A stretch of 64,000 bases of DNA. Origin: Suillus spraguei (taxonomy: Eukaryota > Basidiomycota > Agaricomycetes > Boletales > Suillaceae). The notes under the pieces are model-generated. The model had not been told where the DNA came from, did no database searches, and was given only the letters and a program-made list of their open reading frames with translations. Every line of letters starts with the position of its first letter. Positions within the stretch are counted from its first letter, which is position 1. The DNA lies in the NCBI GenBank assembly GCA_016800925.1, contig JABCPU010000041.1, forward strand, positions 224,089 through 288,088. Direction: 5' to 3'. Position numbers and translations under genes: made by a program. Shown here piece after piece: positions 33,533 to 43,301 of the stretch.

Positions 33533-35029
33533 ATGGACTCCGACGGACATCATCCTCATGTTGTGCGGTTCGCCAACCCAGTCTTCACCATTGTGGATAT
33601 GAGCAATCCGTCATGGTCTTCGGAGCAATCGACCGGTAAGGGGCTCTTGCTAAAAGTCCTGTTCATCGATTCCAATGCTTGGTTAGAATCAATGGAGCAT
33701 CGCGGTTGGGCCGCAGATCGTGGTCCTCCAGACGAAAGTGGTGAGAACACAAGGAGTGATGAATTGGTCACATCTATCATGGCTCATAACCATCCTTATC
33801 TGTTCGGTCTAGTAGAACATTTAGATTTTGGACTCGGTTCCCCACCTTGCTGTCAGGGGAGTGAACGTTTCGTGAGCCACATAGATCGATCAGGTGAGTT
33901 GTGCATCGTCTCATTCTATGCATCACATTTATCTTCCTTTGTCTGTTAGAACCTCTCGAGTTCGGACTCGACCCCCTACCTATTCTTCAAGAGAGTGAAC
34001 ACTTCGTGGTGGATAATGACGGGTCAAGTGAGCTTTTCCACGTGCATGCTATTTGTTCCCTGAGCGCTGAATTCCCTCAGGTTACGATTTTGGTCTGCCA
34101 CTGAACAGTGAGGGAGTAGACAAGATGTATGACCAGGGTACATTACCTTCTTAATCCGGCAAGCACCTCGTTCAATTTTTTGGGAACAGGGCTTCTGGAC
34201 TTTGGCATTCCAAGGTCACCTCCAGGGATTTGCAATGATGATCTTGTTGTGTCTCCAACCCACACGTCTGGAGAGTGTGTCGAATCTAGCTTTGCCACAG
34301 GTAATTCTGACCACGCTGGTGGATCCGAAAAGCATCAAGCATCTGTTCATATATATATGAGCCCTAATAGGACGTATGTACTTCCCGTTCGCATAGCCAA
34401 CTCCGCTTTACTTGCCTCATGTGAGTCCGACATGCTTCCCACTCTACACGAATCTGACAGCACAATATTCTAGCGCAATATTCCACTCTCCCATCGTTAT
34501 TTCCTGTCATTAACCACTTCAACAGGGAATACCCCAATGAGGAAGTCAGAAGCTCAAATTCTCATAGCACCCGTCCAGACTATCTGATCCATGCAGCGGC
34601 TGCGCTGCATGAAGGCAGTCGCATGTCGTCTAGCCTGGAAAACTTTCACACACCCCTGTCAGATGGAGAGTTACTGAAAATGTGTCACTCGATGAGACTA
34701 GGTGTCTTGAGTGAAGATGAATGTACGGTCTTCCGCTTCGCTTTGTTCCTAGTCTGATGTGGCATCTCACAGTTGAGTACGCCCGCCGGCTTCTTACCGA
34801 CGTTGCTGAGGGTGACAACGAACGCGACATCGTGCCATTCACACTCCGGGATATTGTCGAGGCCGAACGTCCGTTGCATGTAGCCTATTCGCAAGCAACA
34901 ACTACGTTCCGCAAGAGAGTCCAGGATCTTCAGAGGGCTGTTCGGCTGCATAACCACACACAGCAGCTTCGGAATCAGGTACAGACAATACTTGAATCTG
35001 CAGAAAGGAGGGAGCACCTATTTAAATGA
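33533..35029 (+). CDS. family Y copy 2, multi-exon protein of unknown function
   Basis: Exon 1 (33533-33635) encodes MDSDGHHPHVVRFANPVFTI. It joins in phase 1 to 33813-33893 (VEHLDFGLGSPP) and 33950-34027 (EPLEFGLDPLP). Then come about 34080-34137 (YDFGLPLNSEG) and about 34186-34299 (LLDFGIPRSPPG), then Ser-rich exons, then SDGELLKMCHSMRLGVLSED near 34656-34718. The last exon, about 34773-35029, encodes EYARRLLTDVAEGD, IVEAERPLHVAYSQATTTFR and RAVRLHNHTQQLRNQ, probably coiled coil. The first and last parts are much more similar to copy 1 than the middle. A family X gene lies convergently 445 bp downstream. The role is unknown. Acidic, Ser-rich exons and no signal peptide suggest an intracellular protein, which is inference. 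Confidence 0.65.
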
Positions 35030-35473
35030 TGTTAATGACTAAGATATGTCTATGCTCATTATCTTCATAGCCTTGGAGGTTCATGGCAGCCACGGATGTT
35101 TTGAAGTGCTAACGAAAAATAGTTGTAGAATGGTATTCGCTTTTGCAGAAGAACTGCATCGCCCAACACATATTCCATAAATGCTCACATGATTACTGTA
35201 ATTCCTGTTGATGAAACTACATGTAAGCCATACTAGTTACAGTTCCAATACTCGTTCGTGTTTTCCTCTCCTTTACACGCTAACTGTTGTCGATAATGTT
35301 AAAGGACATGCGGGCGTTGAATAGTGGACGAGTCTTAAATGTTTTGGGGACGAAACCTTCGGAGGCGCTCCGAAACTCGCTCCAATGCAACAAAAATGTC
35401 CAGTGAGCATCGTGCGGCACTCAATGCTGCCTGTGTTTGGTTCTTCCTATCGTATTTTCGCTTGAATATGCGT

Positions 35474-36331
35474 TCAAGGATTGTTCCGTAACAGGGGTCC
35501 CACCGGCAACCCTCGGGCAAAAGCACGCATAACCCTTGGATCCCGTGCTCTGTCTACAGTCATAATTGTTTGCGCAGGCACTCTAAGGTCTCCAAGCTTT
35601 TCTTTGATAGTACCCTCATACTCAAGGAGGTTCAGATCCAATCGCTCCAGCATCAGGAGGAGCTGCGCCCTGAATGGCAATTCCCCTAGTTCTGTCTGCG
35701 GGGAGGGAGTGATGTATGCAGAGCCCTCAGGCTGTAACGGAACACTGAGATCTAGTTGTATTCAAGATTACATACTCACCCATTGCTTGATGTGTTCGTC
35801 CACACATTTCTTGACACTTATCCAATGGAGGGGAACAGCCAGGTTCATGGCTACTCCAGGGGCCCACCACTGATAATCATACTCCTCCACCATACACGAG
35901 GGGTCGCCACCTTCAGTAAGGGGGTCGATCAACCTAAGACGAGTGGCGAATAGGTGGTCGGAAACAGGGCACAGGAGATTCTGTGAAAATATGCCTAGTA
36001 TGGCCTTGACCAATGGAGCGGGTGTGGGGACTATGCTGTGTGATACGGCATAGTTAATGGAAGGCAGTATGAAGGACTGCCTTGGTTAGATACTGATGAC
36101 TATCATTGCATAGGATACAGCCACACTCACTTCAATTTCCCAATGGAGGCCTTCCCTGATACGAATAATTCTCTCCGAGGGCCATGGTGTGTCCTCACGT
36201 TGCAAGTGGGTGAGACAAGCTCGGAGGCGAGACCCTGCAAATGCAAGAATGACAGAAATGTCCCAATTGCTGAGGACGATCTCATTGAAGTGCTCGCCCG
36301 CGTCGTCGACAATGGTAGCGCTTGGAGTCAT
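35474..36331 (-). CDS. family X copy 2, unknown protein
   Basis: There are three exons on the minus strand. 36331-36131 encodes MTPSATIVDDAGEHFNE and WDISVILAFAGSRLRACL. About 36035-35780 encodes VKAILGIFSQNLL, DPLTEGGDPSCMVEEYDYQW and PLHWISVKKC. About 35750-35474 encodes QTELGELPFRAQLLLML, RDPRVMRAFARGLPVGPLL. Each block aligns with family X copy 1 (15599-16449), and the WDISV.LA.AGSRLRACLTHLQ stretch is the best conserved. As in copy 1, the apparent donor and acceptor of intron 1 do not keep the conserved frame. The start ATG at 36331-36329 follows a possible non-ATG extension. No known domain was recognised. Confidence 0.6.
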
Positions 36332-36340
36332 TAGAGACAC

Positions 36341-37254
36341 ATGTGAAGTATCAAAACGTAGCTTTAGCGAAACATGTGACCGTGAAAATAAATCAGTGGG
36401 CCGGGACGGGCTAGTGCTGCCGTGACTCCGGCTTATTGCCGGTTTTAGCCATGACCAGATCTATAATTAGTCGGAGGGGCAGCTGGGAATTCGGGACGTC
36501 CGGACTTGTCCGGGTATGGGTCTGTCCGACACACAAATTTAGGGCTGCTCAATTCTAAAATGTCGTTGTCAATGTTGACTTGACCTTATGGTCACCTTTC
36601 ATAAATTACTCACACAGACCCTAAACCTTTCCTGATTTGTCCACCACCACATTCCTTTGCCGTAACTTAATATTATTAAAAGCCGAACAAGCTTGAAGTT
36701 TAGTCGACACTGTGTGATGAACTACTTTGCTCATAGTAATACTAAATATCATCTCTACAGTCCAGTTCCCCAGGCCTTGCAAAATGGCCTTGCAGTCCCT
36801 AATCAGTGAGAACAGTAGTCATTTGCTGGTTTAAATTACATGTCCATGCAAGGTTGAAATAGACCACAGGAATTCATGACTGGATACACCAATGGTCAGC
36901 AGTAATAGTGGCAAATAAACCCAGCACGCCGAGACACTTACTAGTATGATGCACGGTACTAGGCATTGTTCAGTCAGCACTGATTCTCAACACAGTTAAA
37001 ACACATGGGTCCCCCACACTAGGGAGAACCAACATGTTATTCAGCAAGAGCAAGTTGAGCAACCATGTCCAAGTCAGCAATGTCTGCAGGTCAGTAGCCA
37101 TTGAGAAAATACATGGATGTACTCACAAGTTTTGGTCAAACTGTCAAGGCTTCCACAGATCCACTAACCAGTGGCATCATTCAATCATGGTGCATGTAAA
37201 CATTAACCTCGCACAGACTGCAGTCATGAGGATAGGCACAACATCCAAGGAACT
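36341..37254. other. no gene recognised, becoming CpG-poor
   Basis: The first 200 bases still contain CpG; from about 36560 on, CpG becomes rare and the composition resembles other old transposon debris. Confidence 0.35.
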
Positions 37255-38210
37255 GAGAATAACCCACCAAAGGATAACAAGAAGCCACAGAAAGACTCAG
37301 AAATCAAATCGCCCCTGAAACAGTCTGCTCCTGCCAGTGCAAAAGTGTCCAAGCAAAAAAAGAGTACAGCAAAGCTTGAAGATCAAGGGAACTGGTCAGA
37401 TGAAGACACAAAGCTGTTATTAGAGACTCTCCTTGGAAGTGATGGCCAGCTCTATGAAAAGCTAATTGTGAATGCAAAGTATGTTTATACAAAGGTAGTT
37501 GAAGAAGGAATATTGTAATATTTCAATGCTGATCATGGTGCCCTTGCAGGTGTTGTTGACAGTGTTTGAGGGCTGTCGCAGCTCAGAATCAGTAACGGGT
37601 TGTTATGAATGCCTGTAGAAGATTTTTCCTATATTCTTAATTTCAAGTCAATGACCAGAAATGGTGGGGGTAATCCAGACATTGATGAGATTGATGACAA
37701 GATTGAGAATGCATGGACTGCAGGAAAAGATGTTGGAACACTGTCTGGTGTCATGTTGAAGAAGTGGTATGTGGAAGGGTGGTATAGCCTATTTAATGAG
37801 CAGTAAGTTTGTTTTAAGTTAGTGTGGAATTAAATACTGATGAACGTGCAGACTCAGAAAACACCCAGGTCTTGTACGAGAGGAAGAATTTTGCTCAGGA
37901 ATAATTTCTGATGCCATCATTGAAATCAGAGATAGCAATGATGAGAGCAACAGAGATGATACAAGCAATAATGGATTCAGCTCAGATAAAAGCGGCAACA
38001 AGACCAAAGAAGAAACCTAGGGTTATGGCTCCAAGATCCACAATTTTCAAAAAAAGAAAAACCTGTCTCACAGAAAGGAGTTCCTGCACCATGTCACAAG
38101 TGTCAGGTTTCACAAAACATTGGTAATGAAGCTGCAATTTTTTTTACTTCAAATGCCAAGTACTTGAAGGCTACTACAAGTAGTGACAATGAATGACTAA
38201 AGTTGCTCAA
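37255..38210 (+). pseudogene. Myb/SANT-like domain protein, degraded
   Basis: Exon 1 (about 37258-37488) gives a Lys/Pro-rich lead, then GNWSDEDTKLLLETLLGSDG and VNAKYVYTK. The order of W, acidic helix and second helix is that of a Myb/SANT-like domain. An intron gtagtt...ttgcag (about 37489-37550) leads to LLTVFEGCRSSESVTGCYE, then a frame change into 37609-37806 (FSYILNFKSMTRNGGG, IDEIDDKIENAW, LKKWYVEGWYSLFNE). After another short intron come basic and Ser-rich text (KKPRVMAP) and CHKC at about 38090-38100, ending near 38210. The surrounding 36.6-39.2 kb is CpG-depleted. Such proteins often accompany Harbinger-type transposases, and a remnant of one is at 46.4 kb. A link between the two is speculative. 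Confidence 0.6.
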
Positions 38211-39988
38211 TCAACAAGAAGTCCAACAGGAGGAGCAAGCACATGAGGTTCATGTGAAAACCAACAAGAGTGCGAGATGCACACTAGCATGTAATGGGTG
38301 TTTCAGGGATGATCAAGTAGATTCAAGTTAAAGAAGTACAAAGGCTATCAATGGGTATTTATACAAAGGGGAAGCTGAGTACATAGCTGTATCTGCACCT
38401 AGTGTTGTCTTAGTGGTCACTCAGTTATGTGTACATTGACCAGACTAATTAAATTTTAGATTTAGATTAGAGCATTGTAGCTAGAGCAGGAGTGTTGGGT
38501 GTCTTGCTATACCAGAGTAATGTAACACCCTGTCAACAATATGGTACATAGAGCAGAGCTAGATGATCATCAATATCTGATATCTCCCACAGTAGTAATA
38601 AGACACTTACACGACTCCATTTCGATAAACAGGCTTCACCTGTCTTCACTACACTACAAGTAGTAGTTGGGGTGATATGAGTAGCAGCCTGGCTTCAAAA
38701 TTGTTTGTCAAAGCTGAGTCCATCACTGCCCTTGGTACGATTGTCCTTGATATATGCAATGAACTCCCTTTCATCTGCTGGTGTCCAAATACATCTAGAA
38801 TTCCCCTCCTGACTTTCTGAATTTTAAGAGGCTTTCTTCCTGGGTGCCATTGGACATGCATGTCTGTGCCTGGGGTGACAACAAGGAGTAGATTGGGTAA
38901 CAGGCATTGTAAATTTGTAAGGCTGATATCTGTTGTCAATGGTCACACATGTCACACTGATCATGCTGATGACAAAGCAAAGAAATTTGAATTTAGTTGC
39001 ACTCAAATGGCACTCAAATTTGGTGGCTGAACAGAGCCTAAGTTATAGTTGGCAAGGCACATGTGTACCAAGCCTAGTAAGGCTTACTAATCGGGATAGC
39101 CAGGTGTCCACACTGGCCTTCCATGAAGTACTCAATATATCCAGTGTTTCCCGTGTTAAGGTAGAGCTCATTCAAATCCATCCTATGTCACGTGACAAAG
39201 TGTGACAATTGCATGTAAATTCACCACTAATCAACAACTAAGCAAGATCCTTAATGGCTACACAAAAAATCCCAAAATTAAGAATTAGAATTGTTCGCTT
39301 TTCCCGTTTGTTTGTATGAGCTCTGATGATGATGTTCTGGAATTTTGAGTGTTAACTGGCTCACAGCTGAAGCAGCAAGAAAGAACAAACAGTCAGCTGG
39401 CAGCAGATCTCACTGCACTGAGGTTTCATGGCCTTCAACTCAAGCACCTTTGAGGAGCGAGGCTTTCGAGTCCTGTTCTTACCGAAGTTCCATTGTGAAT
39501 TGAATTTCATCGAAATGTGTTGGATCATTTATGACCTTTTCCACTACATTACAACTTATATTTCCTTACTGCTGCGAGCAGCGGTCATTCTTTAGACTTG
39601 TGGCACACTTTATTTGGCTCGCTCGGCACGATCGGCAGGCTTACCCAACTTCGTGGTCACGCTGAGTCACATCACGTGATGTGGGATGGATTTGAACGAG
39701 GCCTAGCACCTAATTTTATGTTTATTGTGGACAATTTTCCGACTGATATGCCCAGAATGGAGCGAATGTGAGCATAGAAGTGACAGCAAAACCTTGAGTT
39801 ATATTTTGGTTGCAATGTGAAGGCTGTAGAACAATATATTAATTTAATATTTCCCGCGGTTATTGGCATATATATTAGCTGTGGGAAAACGTAGTACCGT
39901 GTTACAGTCGGCCTTCGTCGGCACTTACCGAATAAACAGAGTACGTACTGCTCCGCATTTCCTCACTGAGTGTCTTTTCCAGGATACA
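38211..39988. other. no gene recognised
   Basis: This is CpG-poor debris to about 39240, followed by more ordinary sequence upstream of the family Z gene. No promoter motif stands out. Confidence 0.35.
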
Positions 39989-41724
39989 ATGGATTCGTCT
40001 TCAGAAGTAATATCCAAGACAACCAAGATCTGCGAATACATTACTCAAGCCCGCAAGAAGCGTCCCGATGATACGTTGGATCTGGCAAAGAAAGCTGGTT
40101 GCACGGTGGTAAGTGGCGGCCAGGTCATACCACACGACTCACCGACACCTTTCTAGTCAAAATTGTTGAAGTGCGCGACAAATGTCAGGGCTATACCGCC
40201 AATTGTCTTGTCGTGCGCGATGGAAATGTCTACCTGTACTGAATGGATCAATAATCGTGCTACCATCGTCCGGGCTCCAGACTGGGGGGCCATCGGGTAT
40301 GATGACCGTCGCATCATGAAACATCCGCAGGGAACGAAGGCCGTGAGATGGATGGCCAGTAGCGATTCGGCGAATGGTGTTGGGATGGTCAAGGTACAGA
40401 GGGACGGGATCGATTGGCTTCAAATGAAGGTATACCAGCAGGAGATGCTAGGGCAGCATATAGACGGTGTTGGAGCACGCATGGACCATACATCATTGAC
40501 GGAGGAGGCAGTGGAGTTGGGGAAGAAATCAGAAACATCCAAGCTTCGACGATTTGGTCCTGCGAAAAGGAAGGCAGTGGAGATGCAAGGCAAGGAATTG
40601 GAGCGAGAGCAAGGGAATACAGATCTGCGCAAGGGAAATGGTCAGAGAGTGGCCGATGGGCGTGAGGACGTCGTGCTGGTCGTGAAGGACACAGAAGATG
40701 ACGCGAGGGGCAGGAAACGCAGGCGGACAAGCAGTGTCCCTGTAGAGAGTTCAGACTTTGATTTTCAAATGGGAGGACTGACGGAAGTGCCATCTGGAAA
40801 GGAGGTTGGCATGACTTATATTTCTCGGCCGTCAGCGGCAAGTCCTCTAATACGGACTGCCTGAGAGTATACTGACGTGATATGTAGCCGAAGTCTGACA
40901 GGGAGTCATCTATGGCACCGAAGAATCCTTTGCCAGTAGAAGGAGCGGAGAATGTGCGGACAGGACTTTTCCATCAGCTGACATGTGCTAACACGAAACG
41001 CAGATTACTGAGGTGGATGATAATGGCGGCTGCACTCCATGCAAGGAGCGCGGACTGAAATGCATTATTGGACATAGCAAGAAGACCGGAAACAGGCTTA
41101 ATTCCTGTGGGGAATGTACAAGGAAGAAACAAAAGTGTTTTTATGGTAAGGAGCCAGAGACTGTTGGGAGGGCTCGAGGCCGCGCAACATCTCGTGCAAA
41201 GTCGAGGGTGCGTTCAAAGACCCGGATGAGCTCGCCAGTGGCACCCGCTTCGCCATCCCGAAGTCACCGGAGCATCGTTGTAGGATCTTCGCACGTGGGT
41301 ACGTGGTTCGTAACATACTATCAATAGCACCTTCACTGATAATTATATAGTCGCACCTAACATCGAAGCCTCATCCGTGGCGCAGGTCCCGGCCCCAGTG
41401 GGTACTGTGACCCGGCCTTCGATAGAGGAGCGTTTGGTGAAGATTGAGAATGGAATTGCCACGATAAATACCGCCATCGAGAAGCTTGTAATAGCACACG
41501 AGGTCCTGCGGCAGACGGTGGTCCCTCAGCAATCCACATTCCCCCTCCCACGGGGCCCATCACTACCTGCCGCTAAAGCTTCGGTGTTCAGGACATCCTT
41601 AGCTGATTCAGGGATACCTCTCGCGGACACATGCTCATCTACATCTATGGTGACAGGAGTTCAAGCCGATGCAATGGACTTCGGTTTCGGTCCCATTGTC
41701 ACCGAGGGCAACACATGCGTCTAG
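39989..41724 (+). CDS. Zn2Cys6-like cluster protein, family Z copy 2
   Basis: My model has five exons: 39989-40108, 40157 to about 40833, about 40888-40950, 41006-41298 and 41351-41724. All junctions keep frame. The second intron appears to use a GC donor (gcaagt...tag). The protein starts MDSSSEVISKTTKICEYI. The middle is rich in Glu, Lys and Arg with a KRKRRR-like basic run (nuclear targeting is possible). The cluster CTPCKERGLKC, 14 residues, CGECTRKKQKC (CX2CX6CX14CX2CX6C) resembles fungal binuclear zinc clusters, though the central spacer is longer than usual. An Arg/Ser-rich linker and a helical segment (IEERLVKIENGIATINTAIE) follow. The end contains AMDFGFGP. No stop interrupts it, unlike copy 1 at 543-1722. 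A nuclear DNA-binding role is inferred only from the Cys pattern and basic run. Confidence 0.65.
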
Positions 41725-41927
41725 TCATAGACTGAAAATGTTATAAAATCTTGAAACAAGTCACAAACTGATCAGAGGACCACATCGATGATATGCGGAT
41801 GCTATCGTAATATTGAAGCTTGCCAACAATTTCCATGTTTCCGGTCTGAAGTTCACGAGAGTCTAATCCTCATTTGTTTCCGTCAAGTTGAGTCCTGAAC
41901 CAACGCTCTCACCGGAACGCCGCTTGG

Positions 41928-42371
41928 TCAGTGGTTCGACATTAAAACTCCACTGAATATCCGATGGCGATCAGACCCAAAGTCCGCGCCGGTCCAGATC
42001 ATTGAAAAGACTGAAACTGAAGCACCGGGGTAGAAAGATACGGCGCTATGGCGGATGTATCCGTAGTCCGGTGGCACAAAGACCCAGACTGCTAAATAAT
42101 CCCGCACGTTTTGATTTGCTTCTGTACCTAAAACACAGAACCGTTCAATCGAATACCCTGGGATCGACATCTTCTCGATAGAAAATGCACCCGAAACGCC
42201 AATTGAGATGACAAATGCCATCGACCGCATATATTTCTTTCGAAGCGATTGTGTGGTGGAGAGGTAGCTGAGGTGAAAAGAGCGTATTTTGTTACCGTGC
42301 CGTTGGGCCAGCGCGGACAAGGCACCGGTGTAGGTACAGATCAAGAATAGAGAGTGGTCGCTGATAGTCAT
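41928..42371 (-). CDS. hypothetical 147-residue ORF, doubtful
   Basis: An uninterrupted frame starts MTISDHSLFLICTYTGALSA, with hydrophobic stretches near residues 8-20 and 50-65 and several aromatic clusters. I do not recognise it, no relative is in the window, and no splice or promoter context supports it. It could be a chance frame or one exon of a larger gene. Confidence 0.25.
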   Translation of the reverse strand: MTISDHSLFLICTYTGALSALAQRHGNKIRSFHLSYLSTTQSLRKKYMRSMAFVISIGVSGAFSIEKMSIPGYSIERFCVLGTEANQNVRDYLAVWVFVPPDYGYIRHSAVSFYPGASVSVFSMIWTGADFGSDRHRIFSGVLMSNH

Positions 42372-43301
42372 TTACGTTTGGCTGAGTGTTCACTACTGGG
42401 CGAACGGTGGTGCTTCCCATGTCCTCAGCCAAGGGGAATCTGGGCATGGAAATTTACTAGGCCCTTCCGTCCAAGGGCACCTGGTTGCTCGGAAGTCTGG
42501 TCCGTACGTCTAGCCCGGCTAGTTGACACTGTTGCCTATCAGAATCTCTCAGTTCGGAGTCACGTGACAATTGTGACGATTAATGGTCCTTGCAGGAAAT
42601 GAGCGCATTTTTTCGTTTTTTTATTTATTCCATTTCTGTCCCATTGAGAGATGTACTCTATGTAGGACAATACAATCTAGTCACGGGACCCCCAGTGTCC
42701 CGAATGCATCTCTGGGTGCACGAATGCCCTGGTGTAAGGCGTACAATGAGCGCGTTTGTCAAGTGTCAGCAGTGCTACCCGATAGATATAAATATTTGTG
42801 AAGGGTTTCACAGGGCTGATGCTGTGGATCGCACCGAATAAGTAATAGCTATTCAAGCAGGTAAGCCAGTAGTTGACATCCTTCCTGAAATGGATGCAGC
42901 GGATAGAAGGGCACCAGCCGGAAACTTTCGGTAGGCAACGGACGGAAATGAAACAAAGACGAGTGCGAAACAGCGTGTAGAAAGAAAAGCAGGCGCTTGA
43001 TTCGGTTGTTTTCGAGAGTCAACCTTCTCAGAAGCCGAGCGAAAGCGTAGCGACCCAGAGTACGAGGCCGAAAGATGACTAATTTTCAATCGGCAATTGC
43101 AGTGGCTGACGTAAGCTGGCGCAGTGGCTGTGTTCCGCAGTCACGCCCGGCCACAGGCTCTACCGTACTGCCGTCAGGTTTGAAAGTCCGGTATGCTTCG
43201 GCTCCGTCTAATTCCTCCGTATCAAAGTTCCCGCTGAGCAAAGTTGAGAAAGCTGAATTGCCCATGGCACCGTCTGCCGTCAATCATTTCAATTGATTAT
43301 A
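42372..43301. other. no gene recognised
   Basis: Spacer upstream of the third family Y gene. A 65-residue minus frame at 43086-43283 has ordinary protein-like composition and a start only ~20 bp from the Y start, but no other support. Confidence 0.3.

Noticed and set aside
43086..43283. 65-residue minus frame divergent from the family Y start
   Set aside because: Plausible composition but no independent support.
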